From: Nematocida parisii ERTm1
Taxonomy: Eukaryota > Microsporidia
Assembly: GCF_000250985.1 (NCBI RefSeq)
Contig: NW_013524652.1
Coordinates: forward strand, 62,001 to 126,000
DNA length: 64,000 bases
Reading direction: 5' to 3'
Shown: in pieces, positions 10,444-19,356 of the stretch
Layout of the letters: each line of letters opens with the position of its first letter
How positions within the stretch are numbered: the stretch's first letter is position 1
Translations under genes and position numbers: made by a program
Notes under the pieces: generated by a model
The model's database searches: none
What the model saw: only the letters and a program-made list of their open reading frames with translations
Told to the model about the DNA's origin: nothing

Positions 10444-10875
10444 CTATTCCATTACTTGTTTAATTCTTAATAATGACTGTTGTATAAGACTGTCTGTTGG
10501 GTATGCTGGAAGTCTGTCTAATGCCATATCTTCAGTCCAAAGCAATGGGCATTTTGTGTGCTTACTTAAAACTCTACTGTATGATAGTATCTCCTCTATT
10601 TCCATTTCTTTTGTTTCACTTAACATATCTTTACACTCTTTTATTAACAGCTCTTTTTCTTCTAGTTCTTCCATTAGCCTTGTGGTAATTTTGTATATAT
10701 CCTCAGATATTCTTCTGTTTTCTTTCTCAAACCCATTTATTGCTACATTGTATATCAAGTCTAGTTTCTTTGCTATTTTTTCTGCTGTTTTTACTTGACT
10801 GATACTCGCAGTGGTCTGCATTGCCTCTAAACACTCAACCAATTTATTTATTTCAGTGGAAAATAAGCAATTCAT
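10444..10875 (-). CDS. MED4: Mediator complex subunit 4 (Med4)-like
   Basis: 143 residues, predicted mostly helical with a coiled-coil-like middle (~50-95: EELEEKELLIKECKDML). The C-terminal part carries the Med4 signature: EIEEILSYSRVLSKHT, then a Pro-containing turn, then PAYPTDSLIQQSLL. Family members have a similar IL-x-YA-x-x-ISxTT followed by a YPT segment and aligned Met/Ser/Leu. Med4 belongs to the Mediator middle module and bridges RNA polymerase II and transcription factors. The protein is shorter than fungal Med4, as is usual in microsporidia. It is transcribed away from eS30 with 43 bp between the two starts. Confidence 0.6.
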   Translation of the reverse strand: MNCLFSTEINKLVECLEAMQTTASISQVKTAEKIAKKLDLIYNVAINGFEKENRRISEDIYKITTRLMEELEEKELLIKECKDMLSETKEMEIEEILSYSRVLSKHTKCPLLWTEDMALDRLPAYPTDSLIQQSLLRIKQVME

Positions 10876-10915
10876 CTGCAGAACAGAAAATAGAAAATAA
10901 TTTTATTTTTCATAT

Positions 10916-10918
10916 CCC
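10916..10918 (+). promoter_or_regulatory. CCC directly before eS30 start
   Basis: CCC touches the ATG of eS30. The same arrangement, C runs just 5' of the start, occurs at eL43 (20520-20523), eS24 (33625-33628), the helicase (35593-35595) and SmD2. CCC/GGG-like signals close to the start codon are described for Encephalitozoon genes. Confidence 0.5.
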
Positions 10919-11101
10919 ATGGCAAAAGCAATATCATTGAACAAAACAGGAAAGGTCAGAGGATCTACACCAAAAGTAGCAAAGGCAGACAAACCTAAGC
11001 CAAAGAAGGGAAGAGCATCCAAGAGAGCATTATATGAGAAGAGAGTAAGCAAGGGATACTTCGAGGGAATTATGAAGATGAACCCACAGGAGGTAAAATA
11101 A
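10919..11101 (+). CDS. RPS30: 40S ribosomal protein eS30
   Basis: 60 residues, the usual length of eS30 without a ubiquitin-like fusion. The core matches the family almost word for word: GKVRGSTPKVAK, then KPKPKKGRA, then KRALYEKR; the tail has KMNPQ. It is highly basic as expected. eS30 sits in the small-subunit head/body near the decoding region. CCC immediately precedes the ATG. The gene is divergent from Med4. Confidence 0.93.
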   Translation: MAKAISLNKTGKVRGSTPKVAKADKPKPKKGRASKRALYEKRVSKGYFEGIMKMNPQEVK

Positions 11102-11579
11102 TTCATTTGCCAAATAGAATCTTAATAAAGACTTATTTATAGGTTATACCGTAACTACTGAATATTAATTATAAAACATACTAAAATGACCAAAAATTTA
11201 AGTACAATGTATTGTTATAAGTATTATAAATAAATAGAGCAAAGAGAGTGCACTGCTATAAAATTGTAGAGAGCATAAAATTATTAAAAGAAATTATGCA
11301 TAGAAAAGTAATTCTGTAATAGAAATTAAACAGACAATATTTATAAGTCTGTAGAAAAATTAAGGCATAATACAAGAAAAGTTACAGCAGATACTGAACA
11401 TGTAGTAATATTTACTGTATTCTCGGATTATTTCTGGAATAATGTAGATTATATTTGTGCACTCATGTATTTTAAGATTATGGCTATTTTGTGATATTTT
11501 TATAGCCAACATCGCTTTTATTTAGTTCTTTTTGAAATGTGTCTAAGTAATAGTTGGCCACTCTCTTGCACATTATTAA
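11102..11579. other. Intergenic, no gene seen
   Basis: AT-rich spacer after eS30 with no gene or repeat that I can support. Its end is set by the in-frame stop that opens the next small frame. Confidence 0.4.
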
Positions 11580-11681
11580 GACTTATTCAATTTTTTATTA
11601 TTCTCGTATATAGCTTCAATTTCCAATTATGACAGCTCTATAAGACTTCGCAGGCGTGGGCGCAAGGCTCCCACATTAGGT

Positions 11682-11816
11682 ATGGTTCATCATATGATAG
11701 AAATCAACAATAATTATGAATTTTTCTTGGCATTGTTTGTTCTATGGGTTTTAATAGTGTATTGTGTGTGGGATTTCTTTTGTTATTATGGAATGAAAAA
11801 GTACGCGGCGTTTTAG
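11682..11816 (+). CDS. Small single-span membrane protein, possible Sec61-beta-like
   Basis: 44 residues from the first ATG, with one strong hydrophobic segment (FFLALFVLWVLIVYCVW) near the end and a short basic tail, the layout of a tail-anchored protein. The same frame is open upstream to 11580 without an ATG. The GC-rich stretch just 5' of the ATG reads SSIRLRRRGRKAPTLG, reminiscent of the basic RQRK region before the anchor of Sec61 beta. Either the start is further upstream through a non-ATG codon, frame error or intron, or the basic stretch is accidental. The Sec61-beta idea is weak. Confidence 0.35.
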   Translation: MVHHMIEINNNYEFFLALFVLWVLIVYCVWDFFCYYGMKKYAAF

Positions 11817-11880
11817 TCTAGAATTGCATTTATAATTAGTTGATTAGTCTCTAATTAAAACATTTGATTTTTCCTCTTAT

Positions 11881-12528
11881 ATGAATAGAAAAGGCCGGAG
11901 TAAAAAGGGAAAGGTTAGAGTATATTCGGATGGCATATTTGATCTATTCCACATTGGGCATATGAGAATGCTTGAGCAGATACGAAAACAATTTCCATCT
12001 GCTCACATAGTAGTGGGCGTGTGCTCAGATGCAGACACACACAAGCACAAAGGAATGACAGTAATGACAATGGAAGAAAGGGTAGAGTCAATACGGCACT
12101 GTAGGTGGGTAGATGAGATAATTAAAGATGCACCGTGGGTGATAACAAGGGAGTTTTTAGAAGAAAACAAGATAGACTTTGTTGCGCACGATGGAGATGC
12201 ATACGCAACAGATGGCCATGAGGATGTGTATAAAGAAGTAAAGGAGATGGGCATTTTTGTAGAAACAAAAAGAACAGAAGGAATAAGCACAAGCCAGCTC
12301 ATTACAAGAATTCTTAGAGAGTACGAAATATTTCTTAAAAGAAATATAGTTCGAGGTGTTACTTCCAAAGAACTTAATATTTCAAAATTCACTGAGAAAA
12401 GGATTCAATTTAGTGCGACTCTTGAGGACCAGCTGGTCAAGCTTCGGGACAAGATAAAGGACATAAGTGAAATATGGGACTCGGCTGCAGTTGAAATTAA
12501 GAAGCGGTTTGTAGAATTGTTTAGATAA
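11881..12528 (+). CDS. PCT1: Choline-phosphate cytidylyltransferase
   Basis: 215 residues covering the catalytic domain. Motifs: YSDGIFDLFHIGHMRML (15-31) with the HxGH signature (HIGH at 24-27) for CTP binding; RVESIRHCRWVDEI (67-80); FVAHDGD (100-106); and RTEGISTS (131-138), the family motif that closes the active site. It makes CDP-choline from CTP and phosphocholine, the controlling step of the Kennedy pathway. The C-terminal ~65 residues are helical and charged, much shorter than the lipid-sensing tail of animal enzymes. The RTEGIST wording favours choline- over ethanolamine-phosphate specificity. Confidence 0.92.
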   Translation: MNRKGRSKKGKVRVYSDGIFDLFHIGHMRMLEQIRKQFPSAHIVVGVCSDADTHKHKGMTVMTMEERVESIRHCRWVDEIIKDAPWVITREFLEENKIDFVAHDGDAYATDGHEDVYKEVKEMGIFVETKRTEGISTSQLITRILREYEIFLKRNIVRGVTSKELNISKFTEKRIQFSATLEDQLVKLRDKIKDISEIWDSAAVEIKKRFVELFR

Positions 12529-12797
12529 ACAGAAACTACATGATGCGATATTACAATAAATTATTATATTTTGTAATTTCTGGTTGCAAATGTGACTCTA
12601 ATGTATTTCTGGATAGAGTTTCTACTTTATCACAGATGTATAATCAGAAAGATCTTTAAATATAAAATGCATTAGAGATGTCACAAGGTTTCTTCTGCTC
12701 TGGGTATAAATTAGTGTTTATATTAATTACATTTAATCAATAAATAGTCTGCTCTAGAACATCGGATTTCTATTTATAAGAAAGGATTTGATAGAAT

Positions 12798-13328
12798 ATG
12801 AAATTTATCCAATTTACACTGCTGTTCCTTGCAGTCTTAGCAAAAATATCTGCATTAAAACCTCTTGTGTTCAATCTTCCAAGTGATAGCCCATCATTAA
12901 GAGAGGCCACCTCTACAATTATTAGTACAAAAATAAAGCAAGCGTTTCCAAATAGGAAGGACATTCCATACGCATGCGATGGGTATGCTGGAGTAGAATT
13001 CTATTATACACAGCCAAGTACAACCACAGTGATACAGTATGGTGATGCACAATTACATTATAATATATATACAAGAAACAACAATAGTAAGACGTACACA
13101 CACTTTATAACAATAATTAACTCTGTAAATGATTCACAGGCAGCAGCAGAGGTGGTTATAAAAATCTTCCAAGGCAAAATAAGCTTCTCAGCAAAGAAGA
13201 AAGGCTCAATGTCTCTTATAACATACGACCTCATAAACAAGTTAGAGAACGCAGTAATTGACCTCTCAAAAGAAACTGCCACTCTAGACCAGTACCAGTT
13301 TAAAAGACTGGTTGAATATATAAGATAA
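12798..13328 (+). CDS. Small secreted protein, unknown
   Basis: 176 residues beginning with a clear signal peptide (FIQFTLLFLAVLAKISA, residues 3-19) and no later membrane segment. The mature part has a single Cys (residue 59) and alternates beta-like stretches (VEFYYTQPSTTTVIQYGDA, THFITIINSV) with a helical end. I recognise no domain. A likely secreted effector or parasitophorous protein of this lineage, which is inference from the signal peptide only. Confidence 0.6.
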   Translation: MKFIQFTLLFLAVLAKISALKPLVFNLPSDSPSLREATSTIISTKIKQAFPNRKDIPYACDGYAGVEFYYTQPSTTTVIQYGDAQLHYNIYTRNNNSKTYTHFITIINSVNDSQAAAEVVIKIFQGKISFSAKKKGSMSLITYDLINKLENAVIDLSKETATLDQYQFKRLVEYIR

Positions 13329-13628
13329 ATTGTCTGAATGCTCGGATGGTTTACTAAAAATAAAATACAAACCATGTACATAACCATACTTTCTGAAGAC
13401 TTTATAATATTATTTAATTTAAATTTTCTGTGTGTGCTGGACTATGCACTTACCATTCCAACAAATACGCAACACCAACAAATACGCAACAATTAGTCGA
13501 ATATACACATCCTTTTATATTTTATAGTAATGCAAATATTTCAATCAAATATCATACTGATAAATAGATTACAGCAAGCAGATTTTAGTGCTAGAAATGT
13601 TTCGGAGTGTATACGCATGAAAATATTT
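13329..13628. other. Intergenic with a 17-bp direct repeat
   Basis: Two exact adjacent copies of a 17-bp unit (CCAACAAATACGCAACA) lie at 13458-13474 and 13475-13491. No gene is seen. Confidence 0.6.
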
Positions 13629-13904
13629 CTATTCTTCTGCAGATATTGCAATTACAGTCTCTCCTCTAATGAATACATTTCCAAGAGTTCGTGTAAATAC
13701 TTTTTTAATTTGTCTTTTTTTCCCTTTAAGCATTGAAGGCAATTGAGTTCTTGTTTCTACTGCATCCCGTAAAAGAACATTCATGTGTTTGTCTGTTAGT
13801 TCCATAGTGCCAACAACTTCTCTGTTTCCTTTGACTGTAACGCATACTTTATCACCGCTTTTTAAAAAACTATGCAGAGACTCTTCTGAAAGCAGTGGGT
13901 CCAT
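13629..13904 (-). CDS. SMD2: Sm-like protein, SmD2 type
   Basis: From the Met whose codon ends at 13904 the product is 91 residues; the frame continues upstream to 13967. I choose the inner Met because Sm homology starts soon after it and CCC touches it. Sm motif 1 is at GDKVCVTVKGNREVVGTMEL-DKHMN, and Sm motif 2 is NVFIRGETVIAIS near the end. The two are joined by a basic loop with GKKRQIKK, as in SmD2, where GKGKKK precedes MFLRGDSV. SmD2 is part of the Sm ring on spliceosomal U snRNAs, so it points to retained splicing or another Sm-class RNP. Confidence 0.65.
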   Translation of the reverse strand: MDPLLSEESLHSFLKSGDKVCVTVKGNREVVGTMELTDKHMNVLLRDAVETRTQLPSMLKGKKRQIKKVFTRTLGNVFIRGETVIAISAEE

Positions 13905-14002
13905 GGGTACACATTGCAAGATTTTGATTTGAAATAAAGATTTCAGATTGCAAAAAGTTCCCGCCAATAATAAGTATATAAAGATATAATTATTAAAAAA
14001 GC

Positions 14003-15469
14003 ATGGAAGTAAAGATAATCAACACAAGGAAAAGACAAGCAGCAGTCGCATCATGTTTGGGAATGGTTTCTATAATAATGTTTTTTATAGACATTTCATG
14101 CATTTCTGAGACTATGAAAACAATTTTATCAATAGAACTAGCTATTTTAGCAGTAACAATTTGGGCAAACAATCCGAAGAGTTCAAAAAGAATGATTCCT
14201 ATAGCAACTGCAATATCACTACATCTTTTTGTGTACATAGGGAGGTATGTCTTATCGTCGTTCTTCGCAGTAGGGTCGCCAGAACCATACCTTGTTGAAA
14301 ATTTAATAAAAGAATTTCAAAACACTGAAAACCGTGTAGAATTAATCACACCAAAACCCGAATTAGAACTAGAATTAAAATCAGAAGTAGCACCAGAAAC
14401 AGAATCAAGTGGTTTTAAGTTAAAATATTTAAACCATATGATGCCTAGCCACCCCACTATAGACGATATAGCTTCTTTTGTAATAGATGAAATTCGACGT
14501 CGAAAGATCGCAGATGAAGAAGAAGAGTTAAAAATGCAGGAATGTCAAAAATATAATAATAATAAGAAAGAATCTTCTATGCAGAAAGATAAAGCTGAAA
14601 ATAATGAGAAGAGTAACTCTGAGGGTAAAATAGCATATGATAAAGATAGGAAGTTGCTTTTTATAGACTCATCGGCGGTATCCTCTAATGATACACATGA
14701 GCATCATAATACAAAAAGTAAAGAAAATGAAAAAATGCCGGATTTAAAACAAGGTGATTCTAATATTTTATCTGATATAATATATAAACCATTATATGAT
14801 AAACCGTATGATAGTCATTTAAATGAGGATATAATATATACTTCCCCGCCGCCTAAAGAGTATATAGATCGTTGGAATCTATGTATGATTCATCAGCTGC
14901 CACATAAGCATTATCTTTCTAATGGCAGTGTATGTGCAACATATGGAATGGCGCATAACAAGACTTATGGTATTTATTTGAAGCCGGCTAGTGAAGATGA
15001 TATAGCACCTCCCATAAAAATTAAAAACAGCTATATCCCAATAATTCACAAAAATAATGAAAGAAGTGTGCCTGTAGATTCTATAAATCACAGAAAACGA
15101 ACATTGAGTGAAGAATTCGAGAGTTTTCTTAGAAGCCAGGGTTTAACCGAAATGTTATTTTCTAGTAATGGCACAAACAAGGATGTAAAAAAATATGATA
15201 AATGTGAAATTGAAACATTCCATTCTATTTTAAAATACGCGCGAGATTTTTTTTCAATCGAAAACCCAAAAAATAAAAAAAGAATACTAGACCTAACAGA
15301 TAAGGTCAATAAACTAGAAGAAATTATCAATCGACATAAAAATACTACTAATGAAAAAAGAAGCTTAAACACATGCACTAAAGCTTCAAAGATGTCTATT
15401 GTTTCTGAAAACCCATCAAGGAATCCGGTTTCAATGCAGAGTCCGCATAGTACAAAAAGCAAAAAATAG
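14003..15469 (+). CDS. Membrane-anchored protein with long charged tail, unknown
   Basis: 488 residues. Two or three hydrophobic segments occupy the N terminus (~14-34, 38-55, 66-92); the rest is a long, charged, Lys/Glu/Asn-rich region. A coiled-coil-like stretch (ILDLTDKVNKLEEIINRH) lies near residue 440. AT-rich codons and lack of any recognisable domain suggest a lineage-specific membrane family. It is divergent from the SmD2-like gene with a spacer of about 100 bp. Confidence 0.55.
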   Translation: MEVKIINTRKRQAAVASCLGMVSIIMFFIDISCISETMKTILSIELAILAVTIWANNPKSSKRMIPIATAISLHLFVYIGRYVLSSFFAVGSPEPYLVENLIKEFQNTENRVELITPKPELELELKSEVAPETESSGFKLKYLNHMMPSHPTIDDIASFVIDEIRRRKIADEEEELKMQECQKYNNNKKESSMQKDKAENNEKSNSEGKIAYDKDRKLLFIDSSAVSSNDTHEHHNTKSKENEKMPDLKQGDSNILSDIIYKPLYDKPYDSHLNEDIIYTSPPPKEYIDRWNLCMIHQLPHKHYLSNGSVCATYGMAHNKTYGIYLKPASEDDIAPPIKIKNSYIPIIHKNNERSVPVDSINHRKRTLSEEFESFLRSQGLTEMLFSSNGTNKDVKKYDKCEIETFHSILKYARDFFSIENPKNKKRILDLTDKVNKLEEIINRHKNTTNEKRSLNTCTKASKMSIVSENPSRNPVSMQSPHSTKSKK

Positions 15470-15947
15470 CATACAGCTGTCAAAGGCAAGTAATATGGTG
15501 TGAGTATATTAATTCAAATTAATCCTATTCTATATAAATTATCAGAGCATGTGTAAATAAGTAAATGAATAATCTCTGTAGTGTCTAAATAGGATTTTAA
15601 ACATACACAGCAAGACACCGTATTAACCCGAAATTACAAAGGAAAATGAATAGACCTAAATATATGCAGAAAATGTTATTGCTAGCCTTTCAACAATCCA
15701 CTACCTATTGAGAAGTCAGGCAGTATTAATTATACCTGCCCAAACACCTGCATAAAAGTTTCTGTACACATTGTTCTACCAAAATGCATTATCTACTACC
15801 AATATTATGCAACCTTTCAGCATGTGTGCAGAATAGGCGAATAAAGGCTCTGTTCATATTTATTAGAATTGGCCTGTATTCCTTCATACAGGTTAAATAT
15901 ATTGTGCTGTTCATATATTATTTATTGTTATTAAACACTGTGGTTGC
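15470..15947. other. Intergenic with TAACCCGAAAT element
   Basis: Contains one strong copy of the recurrent motif TAACCCGAAAT at 15624-15634. No gene recognised. Confidence 0.45.
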
Positions 15948-17627
15948 TTATGCACTTCTATAAATAAGTTTTAGCGCTTCTATTAGTGCTTCTTTCTGAT
16001 CTTTTTCAACAAGTATTTCTATCTCATTCTGATTGAATGTGAATGGAACAGTAACCTGAATAATTGGCTCGCGCGCGGTGAGAACAAATATGCCCTTCTT
16101 GTACTTTGTTTGGATTTCCTCATCTGTTCTTTTTAAAAGAATACCAAGCAGTCTCTCTGTGCTTACACTTATTATTTTTTCCTTTGGGATTGTGTGGTTC
16201 TTTATTCCCTCATATGTTATTCTCCATCGATTGTTTTTAATATTCTCCTTGTCCTCTCTGCCAAAGACGGAGAAAAGCCTGCACCCAGCAAATACTATCC
16301 TAAGTGTTTGGGGGGCATGCATAAGAACCTGTAGTGAAGTGTCAGTTATACCATACACGTTTTTAAAAAATTCTGTTTTTGCCACTAGTGTCAGCCTGTT
16401 TTCTCCCCACTGCTCTTCTATGGCACGCTTTCTTTCAGGGTCCAGCCAGTAGAAGTATGACTCATCAATGTTCTTTTCTCCTCGGATCACGCCGGTTCTG
16501 CTTTCTATCACTTCTGGTGTTGGCTCTACTGTGTGCAGTGATGTCTTGCCATTCTTTCTTTTTTTCAGAATCTTTGCTATAAAGAAACCTCCTGTATTTT
16601 GATCCATCGGCAGTATTCTTCTGGCGTTTTTTATGTCTTCTCTATACTGGCACTTGGGTATTCTTGATTCAAGCTCTGGGTACTCTATTGCAGCCATGAT
16701 TTTTTCTTCACTTAGCCCTTCTCGCATATTTAACCCTTCTACATCAAATGGAAGTATTTCCACATCTGGCCGCTCTTCTAAAACACTCAGCAGCACAACT
16801 TCATTCTCCACGGGGTTTAAGGAACAGGTTGAGTAAACTAGAACACCACCCTCTTCAAGCATGTCTATCCCACGCTTTAAGATTTTCTTCTGAACAGTAT
16901 ATAGGCCTATAAACTCTTTCACACCCCACTTTTGAAAAATATGCCGATTCTTTCGAATTGTTCCGTCCCCCGAGCAAGGTACATCGCACAGTATTCTGTT
17001 TGGTGTAATTCCGCACCGAGGATACACAGTTGCATCATTGCATGTTATAACTAGACCAGGATGCATAAATCTCTTAGTCTGCTTGATCAACTGGGCTACT
17101 CGCCGTGAGTTAACGTCATTGCATATAAGAGTGCTGTCTTCTCCCAGTACTTCTAATATCTGCGATGATTTAGACCCAGGGGATGCACACATGTCCAGTA
17201 CGATTGAATCAGACTTTACATCCAGCGCAAACACAGGAAGCATAGAAACTGCCTCCTGCCTGGTGATTGAAGATGTCCCAGAATGCGTCTTTAAAAACAT
17301 GTGGGTTTTCTGCAGCTCGATTTCATCTAACCCATTTGCATTCTCTCGTATTCCTCTGCTAGATAGATTCTTTCTTGATAGCCCGCTTATTTCGTATATT
17401 CCATCTCCCCACGGCATTTTTTTAATAAGCTTATAGTCTTTAAGCTCTTGTTGAAGAATGTCCGACCATGGCCCAGGAGTAACCCGGAATGTGCTGGGAA
17501 GTGGCTCTTTCAATGCATCTATAATCTCGTCACACTCTGGGAATATTCTGCTATAATAGTTTTTCATTCTCTCAATTCCTTCCAGCTCTCGCTTATACTT
17601 GGCTATATCACTCTCTCTTGGCTCCAT
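15948..17627 (-). CDS. TRM4: tRNA (cytosine-5) methyltransferase, Trm4/NSUN2 type
   Basis: 559 residues. SAM site VLDMCASPGSKSSQILE (143-159); motif IV DVPCSGDGTIRKN (215-227) with Cys218; motif VI VYSTCSLNPVENEVV (264-278) with catalytic Cys268. The two-cysteine arrangement (PCSGDG and STCS) is that of the RsmB/Nop2/NSUN family. The SGDGT(I/M)RKN wording is typical of Trm4/NSUN2 rather than Nop2 or NSUN5. It would place m5C in tRNA. The C-terminal ~200 residues, where family members have a PUA-like part, are divergent but full length. Confidence 0.9.
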   Translation of the reverse strand: MEPRESDIAKYKRELEGIERMKNYYSRIFPECDEIIDALKEPLPSTFRVTPGPWSDILQQELKDYKLIKKMPWGDGIYEISGLSRKNLSSRGIRENANGLDEIELQKTHMFLKTHSGTSSITRQEAVSMLPVFALDVKSDSIVLDMCASPGSKSSQILEVLGEDSTLICNDVNSRRVAQLIKQTKRFMHPGLVITCNDATVYPRCGITPNRILCDVPCSGDGTIRKNRHIFQKWGVKEFIGLYTVQKKILKRGIDMLEEGGVLVYSTCSLNPVENEVVLLSVLEERPDVEILPFDVEGLNMREGLSEEKIMAAIEYPELESRIPKCQYREDIKNARRILPMDQNTGGFFIAKILKKRKNGKTSLHTVEPTPEVIESRTGVIRGEKNIDESYFYWLDPERKRAIEEQWGENRLTLVAKTEFFKNVYGITDTSLQVLMHAPQTLRIVFAGCRLFSVFGREDKENIKNNRWRITYEGIKNHTIPKEKIISVSTERLLGILLKRTDEEIQTKYKKGIFVLTAREPIIQVTVPFTFNQNEIEILVEKDQKEALIEALKLIYRSA

Positions 17628-17982
17628 TTAAATTTTTACAATTTTCAGTTATTTCTCTCAGACAGTAGAAAACAGATTCTTAAATATTTCATCGACAGAA
17701 TAAATTTCGAAATATTTATTTTCTTAATACTACACATAATACATTCTTAAATACCACTTAAATACATTTAAAAATATTTCGGGTGTAACATATACGCGTA
17801 TTTTATGAGTATTGTATAGAATTTCCATGAATTTCAGTATAAATGCCTTCTATACAGTTACTAGTATCCAAAAATGGCATTAATAAGAATTATGATGTCT
17901 ATTTCGATTTAACTCCTAGTTATATCTTAATATCGCTATTCTGTGATCATCAGGGTTGACCAATCTAATTTATTCTCTGTTT
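17628..17982. other. Intergenic spacer
   Basis: AT-rich. An ATTTCGGGTG element (reverse form of the recurrent motif) is at 17776-17785. No gene seen. Confidence 0.4.
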
Positions 17983-18252
17983 TTATCCTCTTTTACAGTT
18001 ATTTATGTACTTTGGTGGAGTATCAAAGAGTATATGGTCAGTACACATGGCATGCGGCGTTATTACTCCATTATGTGCTCGTAGAATAAGATTATTTGAA
18101 GAAGATTTTTTCCCGCTTTTAATAAAAGACGTGTTGAAAACAATTCTGTCTTCTTGTATGTCCATGTTTAGCTTATCCAGCTGTTCGAACTCCCCATTAA
18201 ACTCAAGAACGGAGACCTTTGGTAGCTCATCTCTTGACACTGTAAATTTCAT
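17983..18252 (-). CDS. CTF8: Ctf8-like small protein (alternative clamp loader)
   Basis: 89 residues. The start VSVLEFNGEFE resembles the Ctf8 opening (L-x-ELQGE-x-E), and the end CTDHILFDTPPKYI resembles the Ctf8 ending (x-K-x-ILFKxRPxPII). In known systems Ctf8 pairs with Dcc1 and Ctf18 to load PCNA and support sister-chromatid cohesion. The middle is poorly conserved and lacks a clear GHH-x-LxGK segment, so this is a suggestion. The gene is divergent from the Ulp1-like protease with a spacer of only ~18-66 bp. Confidence 0.45.
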   Translation of the reverse strand: MKFTVSRDELPKVSVLEFNGEFEQLDKLNMDIQEDRIVFNTSFIKSGKKSSSNNLILRAHNGVITPHAMCTDHILFDTPPKYINNCKRG

Positions 18253-18318
18253 TCTAAAAATTATAAATGTTTGCTTTTATACTGCAGGCAGGCTTTAACC
18301 AGAAAGAAACAGCGGAGG

Positions 18319-18861
18319 ATGGACTGGTTGGATGATACAGATATTAATTTATTTCTGAAAGTGATAGTAGATTCTGTAGAACATGCTGCCATGGTGGGAT
18401 ACCCAATTGTAAATCCAGATAGAATAAGCACACTTGTGTGCAGTAGCTTTTACTTTGAGTCCCTTAGGAAAAAGGGGATGGAGTGTATTTCTAGGTGGGT
18501 ACAGGGCTTTGATCTCACAAAAATTAGTAATATAGTATTTCCTCTTTATAGTGATTCCCACTGGTCGCTGTGCTATATTGATGTGAAAGCAGAAACTGCA
18601 ATTGTTTATGACTCTATGCGCCCAATGCACTCTAATTTATCAAAGGTTCTTTTAACGCACAGTTTTGTAAAAATCGTGCTGTACAGCGAAAGATGTGCAC
18701 AGCAAAAGAATGGGCACGACTGCGGGTGCTATGCGCTGTACTATGCAACTTGTATAATTAGAAGGAAAAGAGACAGGCTTAACTTAGAAGTGCCGCACAA
18801 ATTTATTAAAAAGGTTCGTATGTGGATAAAACAGCAGAAAAAATCTGGGCGTATAGCATAA
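18319..18861 (+). CDS. Ulp1-type SUMO protease (C48 family)
   Basis: 180 residues from the Met at 18319; the frame begins at 18271 (196 residues). I prefer the inner Met since the extra residues are basic, unlike the family, and overlap the divergent promoter. Catalytic residues, numbered from the longer frame: His97 followed by Trp (SDSHWSLCYID), Asp114 (VYDSMRP), Gln145 and Cys151 (QQKNGHDCGCYALYYA). Fold and spacing match Ulp1/SENP cysteine proteases that mature SUMO or remove it from targets, mostly at the nuclear periphery. It is short, essentially the catalytic domain. A NEDD8- or Atg-type role is less likely but cannot be excluded. Confidence 0.85.
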   Translation: MDWLDDTDINLFLKVIVDSVEHAAMVGYPIVNPDRISTLVCSSFYFESLRKKGMECISRWVQGFDLTKISNIVFPLYSDSHWSLCYIDVKAETAIVYDSMRPMHSNLSKVLLTHSFVKIVLYSERCAQQKNGHDCGCYALYYATCIIRRKRDRLNLEVPHKFIKKVRMWIKQQKKSGRIA

Positions 18862-18894
18862 AGAAATAACCCAAAATCCCAAAAACAGATTTAT

Positions 18895-19227
18895 ATGAAC
18901 AGTGCATGCCTGCATAATTTAAAAGAACGAATCAAGTATTTTTTTATGCTAGGAAGAATTTGGAGTTGGTTTGGTAGAAACAGCACAGAGCAGGAAGACT
19001 TAAGAATGTTCTTTGAAGAAACAACAGGAATGTGTTTTCAAGAGTGTGTGATTTTATCTAAATCCCGTCTCCTGGGGAAAACAAAGAATGAGTTAACAGA
19101 AAGAGAAAAGGAGTGTATAAAGAAGTGCACTGAAAGAAAACTTAAATTGTTTTTAGAGGTAGAGAAGGCAATTCTTAAAAAAGTACAGCCAGTTTCTAAC
19201 CAAACACAGGAAGCACACTCTGTTTAG
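18895..19227 (+). CDS. Twin-CX3C small Tim-like protein
   Basis: 110 residues. Residues 47-51 read CFQEC and 74-78 read CIKKC, the twin CX3C motifs of small Tim chaperones (Tim8/9/10/13). LRMFFEETTGM before and TEREKECIKKCTERKLKLF after fit the two helices that pair through disulphides. The spacer between motifs is 22 residues, longer than the usual ~11-16. The first ~30 residues are extra and contain hydrophobic and aromatic residues. Small Tims escort membrane proteins across the mitochondrial intermembrane space. Here the organelle would be the mitosome. Confidence 0.65.
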   Translation: MNSACLHNLKERIKYFFMLGRIWSWFGRNSTEQEDLRMFFEETTGMCFQECVILSKSRLLGKTKNELTEREKECIKKCTERKLKLFLEVEKAILKKVQPVSNQTQEAHSV

Positions 19228-19356
19228 GGTTATTTACAGTTCTGCTGAGTATCCCTTATACTCGAAATAACAAAACAGAGCAGGGCAGTATCTCCGAAAA
19301 GATAAATACTTTCCTCGTAGCCAGCAGATGATTAAGCTAAAATTGATTTATTGACT

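Noticed and set aside
11682-11816. Firm call of Sec61 beta
   Set aside because: Only the basic stretch and anchor position fit; the start codon is unresolved, so it is kept as a weak suggestion.
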